From GCA-2862585 sp036340235 (GTDB lineage: Bacteria; Bacteroidota; Bacteroidia; Flavobacteriales; UBA7312), in the NCBI GenBank assembly GCA_036340235.1, contig JAYYZE010000026.1, positions 1 to 61,947 of the forward strand: a stretch of DNA of 61,947 nucleotides. The letters run 5' to 3'. Position 1 is the stretch's first letter. Each line of letters starts with the position of its first letter. The notes under the pieces were generated by a model. The model saw only the letters and a program-made list of their open reading frames with translations, was not told the DNA's origin and ran no database searches. Below, piece after piece: positions 42,868 through 51,097 of the stretch. Position numbers and translations under genes: made by a program.

Positions 42868-44385
42868 ATGATTTTTTCGTTAAAAAATTCACTGATGTCT
42901 TGGGTCATGCGAAAACGCATCCATCAGATTGATTTATTTTTAAACTACCCGCACGAGGTTCAAAAAGAACGACTCGAAGGCTTGTTAGAAACCGCCGAAA
43001 AAACAGAATGGGGATTGAACCATGGATACAAATACATAAAGTCATACGAGTCGTATAAAAGTGGAGTACCCCTTTCTGACTACGAGGCCATCAGTCCATA
43101 CATCAACCGACTTAGGAAAGGAGAAGAAAATATTTTATGGCCCACTAAAAGCAAGTGGTTTGCAAAGTCATCAGGCACTAGTGGTAGCAGAAGTAAATAC
43201 ATTCCTGTGACCAAAGAGTCATTACATGAATGCCACTTCAAAGCTGGTAAAGACATGCTTTCAATGTATTGTAATAATTTTCCAGAAACACAGGTATTCA
43301 ATGGAAAAAGCGTCATTATGGGCGGAAGTCACGAGCCGTCATTAAGCATGCAAAAAAAGGACGGTGATTTGTCAGCCATAATAGTCGAAAATCTCCCCTT
43401 TTGGGTTAATATTCATCAAACCCCTAGTAAAGACATACAACTAATGAGCGATTTTGAAAAGAAAATCGATCAAATGGCCACCATCACCTCCAAAGAGGAT
43501 GTAACAAACGTATCAGGCGTGCCATCATGGATGTTGGTTCTCTTCCGAAAAATTTTAGAAAAAACAAAAGCCAAACATATTAATGAAGTTTGGCCTAATC
43601 TTGAATTGTACATTCATGGGGGTGTGAGCTTCACTCCCTACAAGTCGCAATTTGACAAATTATTACCAAAAGGGATAAACTATTTAGAAACATACAATGC
43701 GTCAGAAGGATTCTTTGGAATCCAAGATCAAAAAAATAGTGATGAGCTTTTGCTTATGCTAGATTACGGCATTTTTTATGAATTTATTCCAGCAGACAAC
43801 ATTGCTGGTGAAAATGCCATTCCTATTTGGGAGGTTGAACTAGGCGTTAATTATGCTTTGGTGATTTCGACCAATGCTGGGCTTTGGCGGTATTTAATTG
43901 GCGACACAATCGTCTTCACATCAAAGCAACCCTATCGATTTAAAATTACAGGACGTATCAGCCATTTCATCAATGCATTTGGTGAGGAGCTAATTATGGA
44001 CAATGCGGAAAAAGCCATCAAATACGCTTGTAATAAATCAAATGCTATTGTTAATGAATACACTGCAGGGCCTAAATTCATGAATGAAACGTCCACGGGC
44101 ACTCATGAATGGATTATTGAATTTGAAAATCCACCGCCTGATATTGACCAATTTGCAAATGATTTGGACCAAATGTTGAAAGAGCTGAATTCAGACTATG
44201 CCGCCAAAAGAAACAACAACATGGCTCTACAAAAACCCATTGTTCATAGTGTCGAAAAAGGAACCTTCTACAAATGGATGAAAGCAAATAATAAATTAGG
44301 TCGTCAGTTCAAAGTACCTAGATTGGCAAATCATAGAAATTACATAGAGTCTATTTTTAAATTAATACAATCTTTGAAATCATAG
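42868..44385 (+). CDS. GH3 family acyl-adenylating protein
   Basis: 505 residues, matching the GH3 auxin-responsive promoter family that plants use to conjugate hormones to amino acids. Adenylation signatures: phosphate-binding SSGTSGSRSKYIPVT (about 104-118), YNASEGFFGIQ (A5-like), and YRFKITGRISHFINAFGEELI with the hinge. Bacteria make no auxin response, so its substrate here is a different carboxylate (inference). Orthologues are widespread in Bacteroidota. It is followed 30 bp later by a deoxynucleoside kinase in the same direction. Confidence 0.92.
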   Translation: MIFSLKNSLMSWVMRKRIHQIDLFLNYPHEVQKERLEGLLETAEKTEWGLNHGYKYIKSYESYKSGVPLSDYEAISPYINRLRKGEENILWPTKSKWFAKSSGTSGSRSKYIPVTKESLHECHFKAGKDMLSMYCNNFPETQVFNGKSVIMGGSHEPSLSMQKKDGDLSAIIVENLPFWVNIHQTPSKDIQLMSDFEKKIDQMATITSKEDVTNVSGVPSWMLVLFRKILEKTKAKHINEVWPNLELYIHGGVSFTPYKSQFDKLLPKGINYLETYNASEGFFGIQDQKNSDELLLMLDYGIFYEFIPADNIAGENAIPIWEVELGVNYALVISTNAGLWRYLIGDTIVFTSKQPYRFKITGRISHFINAFGEELIMDNAEKAIKYACNKSNAIVNEYTAGPKFMNETSTGTHEWIIEFENPPPDIDQFANDLDQMLKELNSDYAAKRNNNMALQKPIVHSVEKGTFYKWMKANNKLGRQFKVPRLANHRNYIESIFKLIQSLKS

Positions 44386-44415
44386 AATTTCTTTTAACTT
44401 AGTAAAAAAAATATC

Positions 44416-45027
44416 ATGCACATTGCAATCGCAGGAAATATAGGTTCAGGAAAAACTACCTTGACCACCTTATTATCTAAAAAATTCGACTGGCATCCTC
44501 AGTATGAAGATGTTGATGACAATCCCTATCTAAATGATTTCTACAAAGATATGCAGAGATGGTCGTTTAACCTACAAGTTTATTTTTTAAATAGCCGATT
44601 TAATCAGGTTCAAGAGATTCACAAAAGCAAAAAAGATATTATTCAAGATCGTACCATCTATGAAGACGCCTATATTTTTGCTCCGAATCTGCATGCAATG
44701 GGGCTAATGAGTAGTCGCGACTTTGAAAATTACCAACAGCTTTTTCACCTTATGAACGATTTTATTCCTGCTCCAGACCTTTTGATTTACCTACGTTCAT
44801 CGGTTCCAAATCTAGTAGATCAAATTCAAAAAAGAGGTAGAGACTATGAGAACTCCATTAGACTTGATTACTTATCAAGGTTAAACGAACGATATGAAGC
44901 CTGGATTAGCTCTTATACTAAAGGAAGGTTACTTATTTTAGATGTTGACAATATTGATTTTCAAGACACTAGTGACTTTGAAAATATTTCTAATACTATA
45001 GACTCCGAGATTAATCAAATTGCTTAA
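44416..45027 (+). CDS. Deoxynucleoside kinase, second paralogue
   Basis: 203 residues. P-loop AGNIGSGKTT (6-15), EDVDDNPYLNDFYKDMQRWSFNLQVYFLNSRF (about 36-67) and, unlike the first paralogue, the classical DRTIYEDAYIFAPNL motif (about 77-92). The KRGRDYENSIRLDYL lid is present. Likely dAdo/dGuo or dCyd kinase for dNTP salvage. It follows the GH3-family gene by 30 bp and ends at a strong bidirectional terminator. Confidence 0.9.
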   Translation: MHIAIAGNIGSGKTTLTTLLSKKFDWHPQYEDVDDNPYLNDFYKDMQRWSFNLQVYFLNSRFNQVQEIHKSKKDIIQDRTIYEDAYIFAPNLHAMGLMSSRDFENYQQLFHLMNDFIPAPDLLIYLRSSVPNLVDQIQKRGRDYENSIRLDYLSRLNERYEAWISSYTKGRLLILDVDNIDFQDTSDFENISNTIDSEINQIA

Positions 45028-45032
45028 CAAAA

Positions 45033-45057
45033 AAAACCAGCTCCTCTAGCTGGTTTT
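45033..45057. terminator. Bidirectional terminator, kinase / hppA
   Basis: AAAACCAGCT-cctct-AGCTGGTTTT, a perfect 10-bp stem with 5-nt loop, with A and T runs on both sides, between two convergent genes. Confidence 0.9.
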
Positions 45058-45087
45058 AATGGTAGAAAAATATAATTAGACGTTTGT

Positions 45088-47604
45088 TTATTGTATCAAT
45101 ATTTTGCCAGAAAGTTGCTTATTCCTTTCAACTTTGAAGTTTAAGTTTGCAGGTAATGTGAATTTCTCTGTTACAAGCCTACCTATTGCATCATAAAAGT
45201 TTTTTTCAACTTTAGCGATTTCAACTGACTCAAAACGAATAAAGGCAGAGGATAGAATATCGGACTTATACTTTTGATTGGTTGTCTTGTTAGCGTCTTT
45301 AGTCTTTAAAGAAATGCGTTGATTACCATCTTTCAATGATAAATCATAAAATACATCGTATTTTCTATACTCAACACCATCGCTTACAACAACTGTTCCA
45401 GAGGTAACTTCTTGTGAATTAGTTGCGATAGTAATATCATTACCCATTTTGTTCGAGTTTATATCGCTACTATCAACTAATGATGGAGCAATAACCAAAG
45501 CAACCACCGACATTAGTTTAAGTAAAATATTTAGAGATGGTCCAGAAGTATCTTTGAATGGATCGCCTACAGTATCACCAACCACAGCGGCTTTATGAGC
45601 ATCAGAACCTTTTTTTCCAGATTCTTCAATCATCTTTTTGGCATTATCCCAAGCACCACCAGCATTGGACTGGAATATAGCCATAAGAACGCCACAAGTA
45701 GTTACGCCTGCGAGCAGACCGCCTAACATTTCTGCACTTCCTAAAAATCCAACCAATACTGGCACTACGATGGCTAACAAACCAGGAAATACCATCTCCT
45801 TGATAGATGCCTGTGTAGAGATTTCTACACATTTGTCGTACTCAGCAACACCATCTGCAGCATCAAAAATTTTTCTTTCAGCAGCAGACGCTTTTGACAT
45901 ATCTGAATTGTTTTTACGCATCACTTCTAAAGCAGCTTTCAGAGCAGGAATATCTCTAAATTGTCTTCTTACTTCTTCAATCATAGCCATAGCAGCACGA
46001 CCAACTGCATTCATAGAGAGTGCAGAGAATACAAATGGCAACATACCACCAATTAACAAACCAGCCATTATATCAGGTCTAGAAACATCAATGGCAGTCA
46101 CGTTAGCGGTCTTCATGAAGGCAGCAAATAAAGCTAATGCTGTTAGTGCTGCAGAAGCAATAGCAAAACCTTTTCCAATAGCAGCCGTAGTGTTACCTAC
46201 AGCATCTAATTTATCCGTTCTTTCTCTTACTTCAGGATCTAACTCAGCCATTTCTGCAATACCACCTGCATTATCAGAAATTGGACCATAAGCATCTACA
46301 GCCAGTTGAATTCCTGTATTGGCTAGCATACCTACAGCAGCAATTGCTATTCCATAGAGACCAGCAAATTTATGAGATACAATAATAGCAGCAGCAATTA
46401 AGATAATTGGAATAGCTGTTGACATCATACCAACACCCAAACCAGCAATAATGTTTGTTGCAGAACCAGTTTCTGACTGTTTAACAATAGAATTTACAGG
46501 CTTAGTACCTGTACCTGTATAGTATTCAGTAACTTTTCCAACTGCTAAACCTGCAATAAGACCTGCAATAGTAGCCCAAAATACCCCATTCGATGTATAT
46601 TGTATATCACCTTCTACCCAAGATTCAGGAAGCATCGCTTGAATAATAAACCAAGAGGCTATCAACATTAAAAATGCGGAACCAAACTCCCCAATATTAA
46701 GAGCAGTGTGAGGCGAACCACCGTCTTTAACTTTTACGAAAAATGTACCAATGATTGACATAATGATACCAACAGCAGCTAGAGCTAATGGAAGATAAAC
46801 AGCACCTAAACCATCAAACTGAGATTGAAATTCTGGTAAAGTAGCGTAAACAGCACCTAATACCATAGTACCAATTATAGAACCTACGTAAGATTCAAAG
46901 AGGTCAGCACCCATGCCTGCAACATCACCTACATTATCACCTACGTTATCTGCGATAGTTGCAGGATTTAGAGGGTGATCTTCAGGTATACCAGCTTCTA
47001 CTTTACCTACAAGGTCAGCACCAACATCGGCAGCTTTAGTGTAAATACCACCACCCACACGAGCAAATAATGCTATAGAAGATGCTCCAAGTGAAAAACC
47101 TGAAAGTACGTTCAATACCTCACCAATTTCCCAACCTTGACCACTGTATAAAATAAACAGTGAGCTAAGTCCCAAGACACCAAGACCAACAACACCTAAT
47201 CCCATGACAGCACCACCAGCAAATGCAACTTCAAGTGCGGAGCCTAATGATTTTCTAGCAGCGTTAGTTGTTCTTACATTGGCTTTTGTTGCTACACGCA
47301 TACCAATAAATCCAGCTAATGCAGAACAAATGGCACCAACAATAAAGGAAACTGCAACCATTCCGTTTGAGCCTTCTTCACTACTTCCTTTAAAGTATAG
47401 TAAAATGGCTACTGCCAAAACAAAAACTGATAAGATTTTGTATTCGGCTTTTAAGAACGACATGGCACCATCAGCGATGTTTTTTGCAATTCTTGACATC
47501 TTTTCTGTGCCTTCTTCTTGCTTAGAAACCCAAGCATTCTTCCAGAATACGTAGCCCAAAGCCAGTACACCGAAAAGAGGTAAAAAGTCTACAATCATTT
47601 TCAT
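45088..47604 (-). CDS. hppA: K+-dependent membrane pyrophosphatase with C-terminal extension
   Basis: 838 residues. Couples pyrophosphate hydrolysis to Na+ and/or H+ pumping in the inner membrane; about 16 helices. Active-site signature DVGADLVGKVE (about 193-203), DNVGDNVGD (219-227) and the C-terminal DTVGDPFKDTSGPSLNIL. The GNTTAAIGKG site (470-479) has Ala474, the residue that marks K+-dependent enzymes (Lys in K+-independent ones). The core ends near residue 709. A further 129 residues (DSSDINSN ... ending GKILIQ) form a beta-rich tail, predicted to face the periplasm since helix 16 of this family ends there. Na+ versus H+ specificity is not decidable by eye. pdhB lies 43 bp upstream on the same strand. 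Confidence 0.95.
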   Translation of the reverse strand: MKMIVDFLPLFGVLALGYVFWKNAWVSKQEEGTEKMSRIAKNIADGAMSFLKAEYKILSVFVLAVAILLYFKGSSEEGSNGMVAVSFIVGAICSALAGFIGMRVATKANVRTTNAARKSLGSALEVAFAGGAVMGLGVVGLGVLGLSSLFILYSGQGWEIGEVLNVLSGFSLGASSIALFARVGGGIYTKAADVGADLVGKVEAGIPEDHPLNPATIADNVGDNVGDVAGMGADLFESYVGSIIGTMVLGAVYATLPEFQSQFDGLGAVYLPLALAAVGIIMSIIGTFFVKVKDGGSPHTALNIGEFGSAFLMLIASWFIIQAMLPESWVEGDIQYTSNGVFWATIAGLIAGLAVGKVTEYYTGTGTKPVNSIVKQSETGSATNIIAGLGVGMMSTAIPIILIAAAIIVSHKFAGLYGIAIAAVGMLANTGIQLAVDAYGPISDNAGGIAEMAELDPEVRERTDKLDAVGNTTAAIGKGFAIASAALTALALFAAFMKTANVTAIDVSRPDIMAGLLIGGMLPFVFSALSMNAVGRAAMAMIEEVRRQFRDIPALKAALEVMRKNNSDMSKASAAERKIFDAADGVAEYDKCVEISTQASIKEMVFPGLLAIVVPVLVGFLGSAEMLGGLLAGVTTCGVLMAIFQSNAGGAWDNAKKMIEESGKKGSDAHKAAVVGDTVGDPFKDTSGPSLNILLKLMSVVALVIAPSLVDSSDINSNKMGNDITIATNSQEVTSGTVVVSDGVEYRKYDVFYDLSLKDGNQRISLKTKDANKTTNQKYKSDILSSAFIRFESVEIAKVEKNFYDAIGRLVTEKFTLPANLNFKVERNKQLSGKILIQ

Positions 47605-47647
47605 AATTTGAAATTTTAGTTAATTTGGTTAATTTTTATTTAGTTAA

Positions 47648-48628
47648 TTATTTAGAATAGGTTACCACTTTGACAGCTTCTATTAGCTTGTCTTTATTTG
47701 GTAAAAACGCCTCAACTAGTGTAGGAGCATACGCCATTGGTGTATCTAAACAGGTAACTCGTTTAATGGGAGCATCCAAATAATCAAATGCTTCCTTTTG
47801 AATTTTATAGGTTATTTCTGTGGCAATTGAGCCCAACGGCCATGACTCCTCAAGAATCACTAATCGGTTAGTTTTCTTTACAGACTCAATGATGGTAGCG
47901 TAGTCAATTGGCCTAACAGTTCTCAAATCAATTATTTCAACATCAACGCCTTGCTCTGAAAGTTCGTCAGCGGCTTTGTATGCTTCTTTAATAATTTTTC
48001 CAAAAGATACTACTGTCACGTCGCTACCAGGGCGTTTGACATCAGCTACTCCAAGAGGCAACAAATATTCGCCCTCAGGAATTTCACCTTTATCGCCATA
48101 CATTTGCTCAGATTCCATAAAAATTACTGGATCATCGTCACGAATAGCCGATTTTAGTAACCCCTTAGCATCATATGGGTTTGAAGGTACCACCACCTTC
48201 AGTCCTGGACAATTGGCATACCAGCTTTCTAATGCTTGAGAATGTGTGGCTCCTAATTGACCTGCCGAAGCTGTTGGCCCTCTAAAAACAATAGGAACGT
48301 TAAACTGTCCACCAGACATTTGACGCATCTTGGCAGCATTACTGATAATTTGATCTATGGCTACTAATGAAAAGTTGAAAGTCATAAATTCAATGATAGG
48401 CCGTAGTCCGTTCATAGCTGAACCAACTCCAATTCCACAAAAGCCTAATTCTGAAATAGGGGTGTCTATAACTCTTTTATCTCCAAATTCATCCAACATA
48501 CCTTTGGAAGCTTTGTAGGCGCCGTTGTACTCAGCAACTTCTTCGCCCATAAGGTAAACGCTATCATCTCGACGCATCTCTTCGCTCATTGCTTCACACA
48601 CTGCTTCACGAAACTGTACTAATCTCAT
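47648..48628 (-). CDS. pdhB: Pyruvate dehydrogenase E1 component, beta subunit
   Basis: 326 residues. Works with the E1 alpha subunit (not in window) and thiamine diphosphate to decarboxylate pyruvate. Starts MRLVQFREAVCEAMSEEMRRD; transketolase-like pyrimidine domain with MGEEVAEYNGAYKASKGM and TPISELGFCGIGVGSAMNGLRPI (catalytic Glu region), RGPTASAGQLGATHSQ, and the C-terminal domain VIDLRTVRPIDYATI and EESWPLGSIATEI. Other alpha-keto acid E1 beta subunits look similar; the flavobacterial gene layout favours pyruvate. Two promoter-like boxes lie upstream. Confidence 0.93.
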   Translation of the reverse strand: MRLVQFREAVCEAMSEEMRRDDSVYLMGEEVAEYNGAYKASKGMLDEFGDKRVIDTPISELGFCGIGVGSAMNGLRPIIEFMTFNFSLVAIDQIISNAAKMRQMSGGQFNVPIVFRGPTASAGQLGATHSQALESWYANCPGLKVVVPSNPYDAKGLLKSAIRDDDPVIFMESEQMYGDKGEIPEGEYLLPLGVADVKRPGSDVTVVSFGKIIKEAYKAADELSEQGVDVEIIDLRTVRPIDYATIIESVKKTNRLVILEESWPLGSIATEITYKIQKEAFDYLDAPIKRVTCLDTPMAYAPTLVEAFLPNKDKLIEAVKVVTYSK

Positions 48629-48647
48629 TTTTTTTATTTAAAGCTAG

Positions 48648-48677
48648 CAAAAATAACATTTTTTACTAATTGACAAA
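48648..48677 (-). promoter_or_regulatory. Promoter of pdhB (-33 TTTG and -7 TATTTTTG)
   Basis: Minus strand: -7 box TATTTTTG (48648-48655), 19 nt from the ATG at 48628, with TTTG (48674-48677) 18 nt upstream as -33 element. That TTTG is itself the end of a second TACCTTTG box (48674-48681). Confidence 0.55.
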
Positions 48678-48746
48678 GGTAGTAAACACCATATTAAATT
48701 GTTAATACTTATTTAATTCAAATAGAGTGTTTTTATTTAAAATCAT

Positions 48747-48754
48747 TACATTTG
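48747..48754 (+). promoter_or_regulatory. Candidate -7 box for etfBA
   Basis: TACATTTG fits TAnnTTTG, 29 nt before the etfB ATG at 48784. Confidence 0.45.
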
Positions 48755-48783
48755 TTAACCCATATATAACACCAAGATAACGC

Positions 48784-49530
48784 ATGAATATTTTAGTATG
48801 TATCAGTCACGTTCCTGACACAACCTCAAGAATAGATTTCTCTGATGACAAAACCTCTTTCAAATCGGAAGGTATTCAATTCATCATCAATCCGTATGAT
48901 GAATTTGGGCTAACTAAAGCCATTAATCTCAGAAACGAACATGGTGGAAAAGTCACAGTTGTTCATTATGGCACCTCATCCAGCGAACCTACCCTTCGCA
49001 AGGCTCTGGCTATTGGTGCTGATGAAGCTATCCGAATTGATGGTCACCCAAAAGACTCCTTTTCAGTGGCCAGCGAGTTAGCAAAAGTTATTGAAACTAA
49101 TCAATACGACCTTATAATCGCTGGCAGAGAGTCCATAGATTATAATGGAGGTGCCGTACCAGCTATGATAGCTGAAATGCTTGACCTTCCATTTGTCAAT
49201 GCTTGCACTGGCTTAGAAATAGAGGCCAAAGAAGCGAAAATGGAACGAGAAATTGAAGGCGGAAAAGAATTTGTTCATGCCACACTTCCTCTCTTAATTG
49301 CAGGTCAGAAGGGATTAGTTGAAGAGGCTGATTTAATTATCCCAAACATGAGGGGTATTATGACAGCAAGAACTAAACCCCTGTCAGTTCGAGATTTATC
49401 TAGTAATGGGATCAAATGTACATCATTGTCCTTCGAAAAACCACAACCTAAACAAGCCTGCACAATGATTGATGCAGGCAACGAAAAAGAATTAGTAACC
49501 CTTCTTCATCAAGAAGCTAAAGTATTATAA
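48784..49530 (+). CDS. etfB: Electron transfer flavoprotein, beta subunit
   Basis: 248 residues. With EtfA it accepts electrons from acyl-CoA dehydrogenases and passes them to the quinone pool. Starts MNILVCISHVPDTTSRIDF; AMP-binding fold with INPYDEFGLTKAINLR (about 36-51), GADEAIRID, and IIAGRESIDYNGGAVPAMIAEMLDLPFVN. The C-terminal arm that embraces EtfA (TKPLSVRDLS) is present. etfA begins 2 bp after the stop. No acyl-CoA dehydrogenase is adjacent. Confidence 0.96.
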   Translation: MNILVCISHVPDTTSRIDFSDDKTSFKSEGIQFIINPYDEFGLTKAINLRNEHGGKVTVVHYGTSSSEPTLRKALAIGADEAIRIDGHPKDSFSVASELAKVIETNQYDLIIAGRESIDYNGGAVPAMIAEMLDLPFVNACTGLEIEAKEAKMEREIEGGKEFVHATLPLLIAGQKGLVEEADLIIPNMRGIMTARTKPLSVRDLSSNGIKCTSLSFEKPQPKQACTMIDAGNEKELVTLLHQEAKVL

Positions 49531-49532
49531 AT

Positions 49533-50495
49533 ATGTCAGTAGTGGTTTACGCCGAAAGTTCAAATGGGCTTTTTAAAAAAGGAGCTGCCGAAATTCTAAC
49601 CTATGCATATAAAACCGCCAAGTCACTAAATATGAAGTGTGTGGCCGTCACTCTAGGTTCTACTAATGAGCTACAACAGCTCTCCAAATATGGAATCGAC
49701 AAAGTTGTTTCTATCAACACCGATTTCGACATATGTGACAACAAAGGAATAGCGGAAGCCTTGTCTAAAGTGATTGAAGAAGAATCGGCTAACATTTTTA
49801 TTTTGTCGAACTCCAATACAGGCAAAACCGTTGGACCTCGAATATCTGTAAAGCTCGACGCTTCATTTATCAGCAATGCAGTGGAAATTCCACAAAGTCA
49901 TAACCCATTGATTGTAAAAAAGAAGTCTTTTTCTGGCAAAGCGTTTGAATTAGCGCAAAGTATTAACGAAAAAGTGGTGATTGCGCTCTCGCCAAACGCC
50001 TTTCACATTGCCGAAAATCCAAATAGTGATTGTGAATTCTCAACTTTTGAAATCGATAAATCCAATCAAAATGTAAACTCATCAGGCATCGAAAAAGCCC
50101 AAGGAAAAATGAGCTTGGCAGAGGCCGAAACGGTAGTTTCTGCAGGAAGAGGATTAAAAGGGCCTGAAAATTGGAACATGATAGAAGAGTTGGCAGATTT
50201 GTTAGACGCAGGAACCGCTTGTTCTAAACCAGTTTCTGATATTGGCTGGAGGCCGCATAGTGAACACGTTGGACAAACCGGCAAGGCTATTGCACCAAAC
50301 CTTTATATCGCAATTGGTATATCGGGAGCTATTCAACACCTGGCGGGTGTCAATTCTTCAAAAATTATGGTTGCCATAAACACTGACCCTGATGCACCAT
50401 TTTTTAAAGCCGCAGACTATGGTATTGTTGGAGACGCATTTGAAGTGGTTCCTAGATTAATTGATGAAATAAAGCGATTCAAATCGGCTAATTAA
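49533..50495 (+). CDS. etfA: Electron transfer flavoprotein, alpha subunit
   Basis: 320 residues. Carries the FAD. N-terminal domain (about 1-185) with LSNSNTGKTVGPRISVKLDASFISNAVEI, and the C-terminal FAD domain with VSAGRGLKGPENWNMIEELADLLDAGTACSKPVSDIGWRPHSEHVGQTGKAIAPNLYIAIGISGAIQHLAG split over residues 204-275. The Arg/Gly of SAGRGL and the IGISGAIQH segment contact flavin. Its stop and the next start share one A (TAATG), so the bifunctional nuclease gene is coupled. Confidence 0.96.
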   Translation: MSVVVYAESSNGLFKKGAAEILTYAYKTAKSLNMKCVAVTLGSTNELQQLSKYGIDKVVSINTDFDICDNKGIAEALSKVIEEESANIFILSNSNTGKTVGPRISVKLDASFISNAVEIPQSHNPLIVKKKSFSGKAFELAQSINEKVVIALSPNAFHIAENPNSDCEFSTFEIDKSNQNVNSSGIEKAQGKMSLAEAETVVSAGRGLKGPENWNMIEELADLLDAGTACSKPVSDIGWRPHSEHVGQTGKAIAPNLYIAIGISGAIQHLAGVNSSKIMVAINTDPDAPFFKAADYGIVGDAFEVVPRLIDEIKRFKSAN

Positions 50496-51088
50496 TGAAA
50501 TTAATACAGCTGGATATTGTAGGACTGTCCAATAGTCAGACTCACTCGGGTGCTTTTGCGCTAGTACTTGGCGAGCTTCAAGGAGCTCGCAAACTACCAA
50601 TCGTCATTGGTAATTTTGAGGCTAAGGCCATAGCAATGGCTCTTGATAATGAGTTTAAATCCCAACGCCCCATAATACACGACTTATTCAAATCATTGAC
50701 AAAAGGCTTCGACATCAATGTTCAGAAAATCGTTATTAGCTCAATAAGTCGTGGAGGTATTTTTTCTTCCATTATTTATTGTATCGACAATACAGGCAAA
50801 GAAATTGAACTTGATTCTAGAACCTCTGATGCAGTAGCCATAGCCATACGCTTTAAAGCGCCAATTTTTACTTTTGAGCCCATACTTGAAGAAGCTGGTA
50901 TAATTTTAGATGACGATATTTCCAAAAAATCAGCTATTCAACAAAAAGAAAGTAAGTTGAAAAACCAATTTGAAAGCATCAGCAACTATTCTATTGAAGA
51001 GTTAAAAAATAAACTCTCCAAAGCCATAGAGGATGAAAATTATGAACTTGCCTCCTTGCTAAGAGATGAAATAAATAACCGAAAATAA
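50495..51088 (+). CDS. Bifunctional nuclease family protein with UvrB/C motif
   Basis: 197 residues. The N-terminal BFN (DUF151) domain occupies about 1-140 (LPIVIGNFEAKAIAMALD, RPIIHDLF, IYCIDNTGKEIELDSRTSDAVAIAIRF). Plant and bacterial members have been described as having RNase/DNase activity. The C-terminal YSIEELKNKLSKAIEDENYELASLLRDEI (about 166-194, split here) is a UVR (UvrB/UvrC) interaction motif, a combination usual in Bacteroidota. Cotranscribed with etfBA (1-bp stop/start overlap). Function in the cell is not settled. Confidence 0.88.
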   Translation: MKLIQLDIVGLSNSQTHSGAFALVLGELQGARKLPIVIGNFEAKAIAMALDNEFKSQRPIIHDLFKSLTKGFDINVQKIVISSISRGGIFSSIIYCIDNTGKEIELDSRTSDAVAIAIRFKAPIFTFEPILEEAGIILDDDISKKSAIQQKESKLKNQFESISNYSIEELKNKLSKAIEDENYELASLLRDEINNRK

Positions 51089-51097
51089 ACCAACAAA

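Noticed and set aside
45638..46291. 217-codon plus-strand frame inside hppA
   Set aside because: It mirrors the Ala/Gly-rich membrane helices of hppA on the other strand; low-complexity composition, no start signal and no family resemblance.
47204..47554. 116-codon plus-strand frame inside hppA
   Set aside because: Antisense shadow of transmembrane segments.
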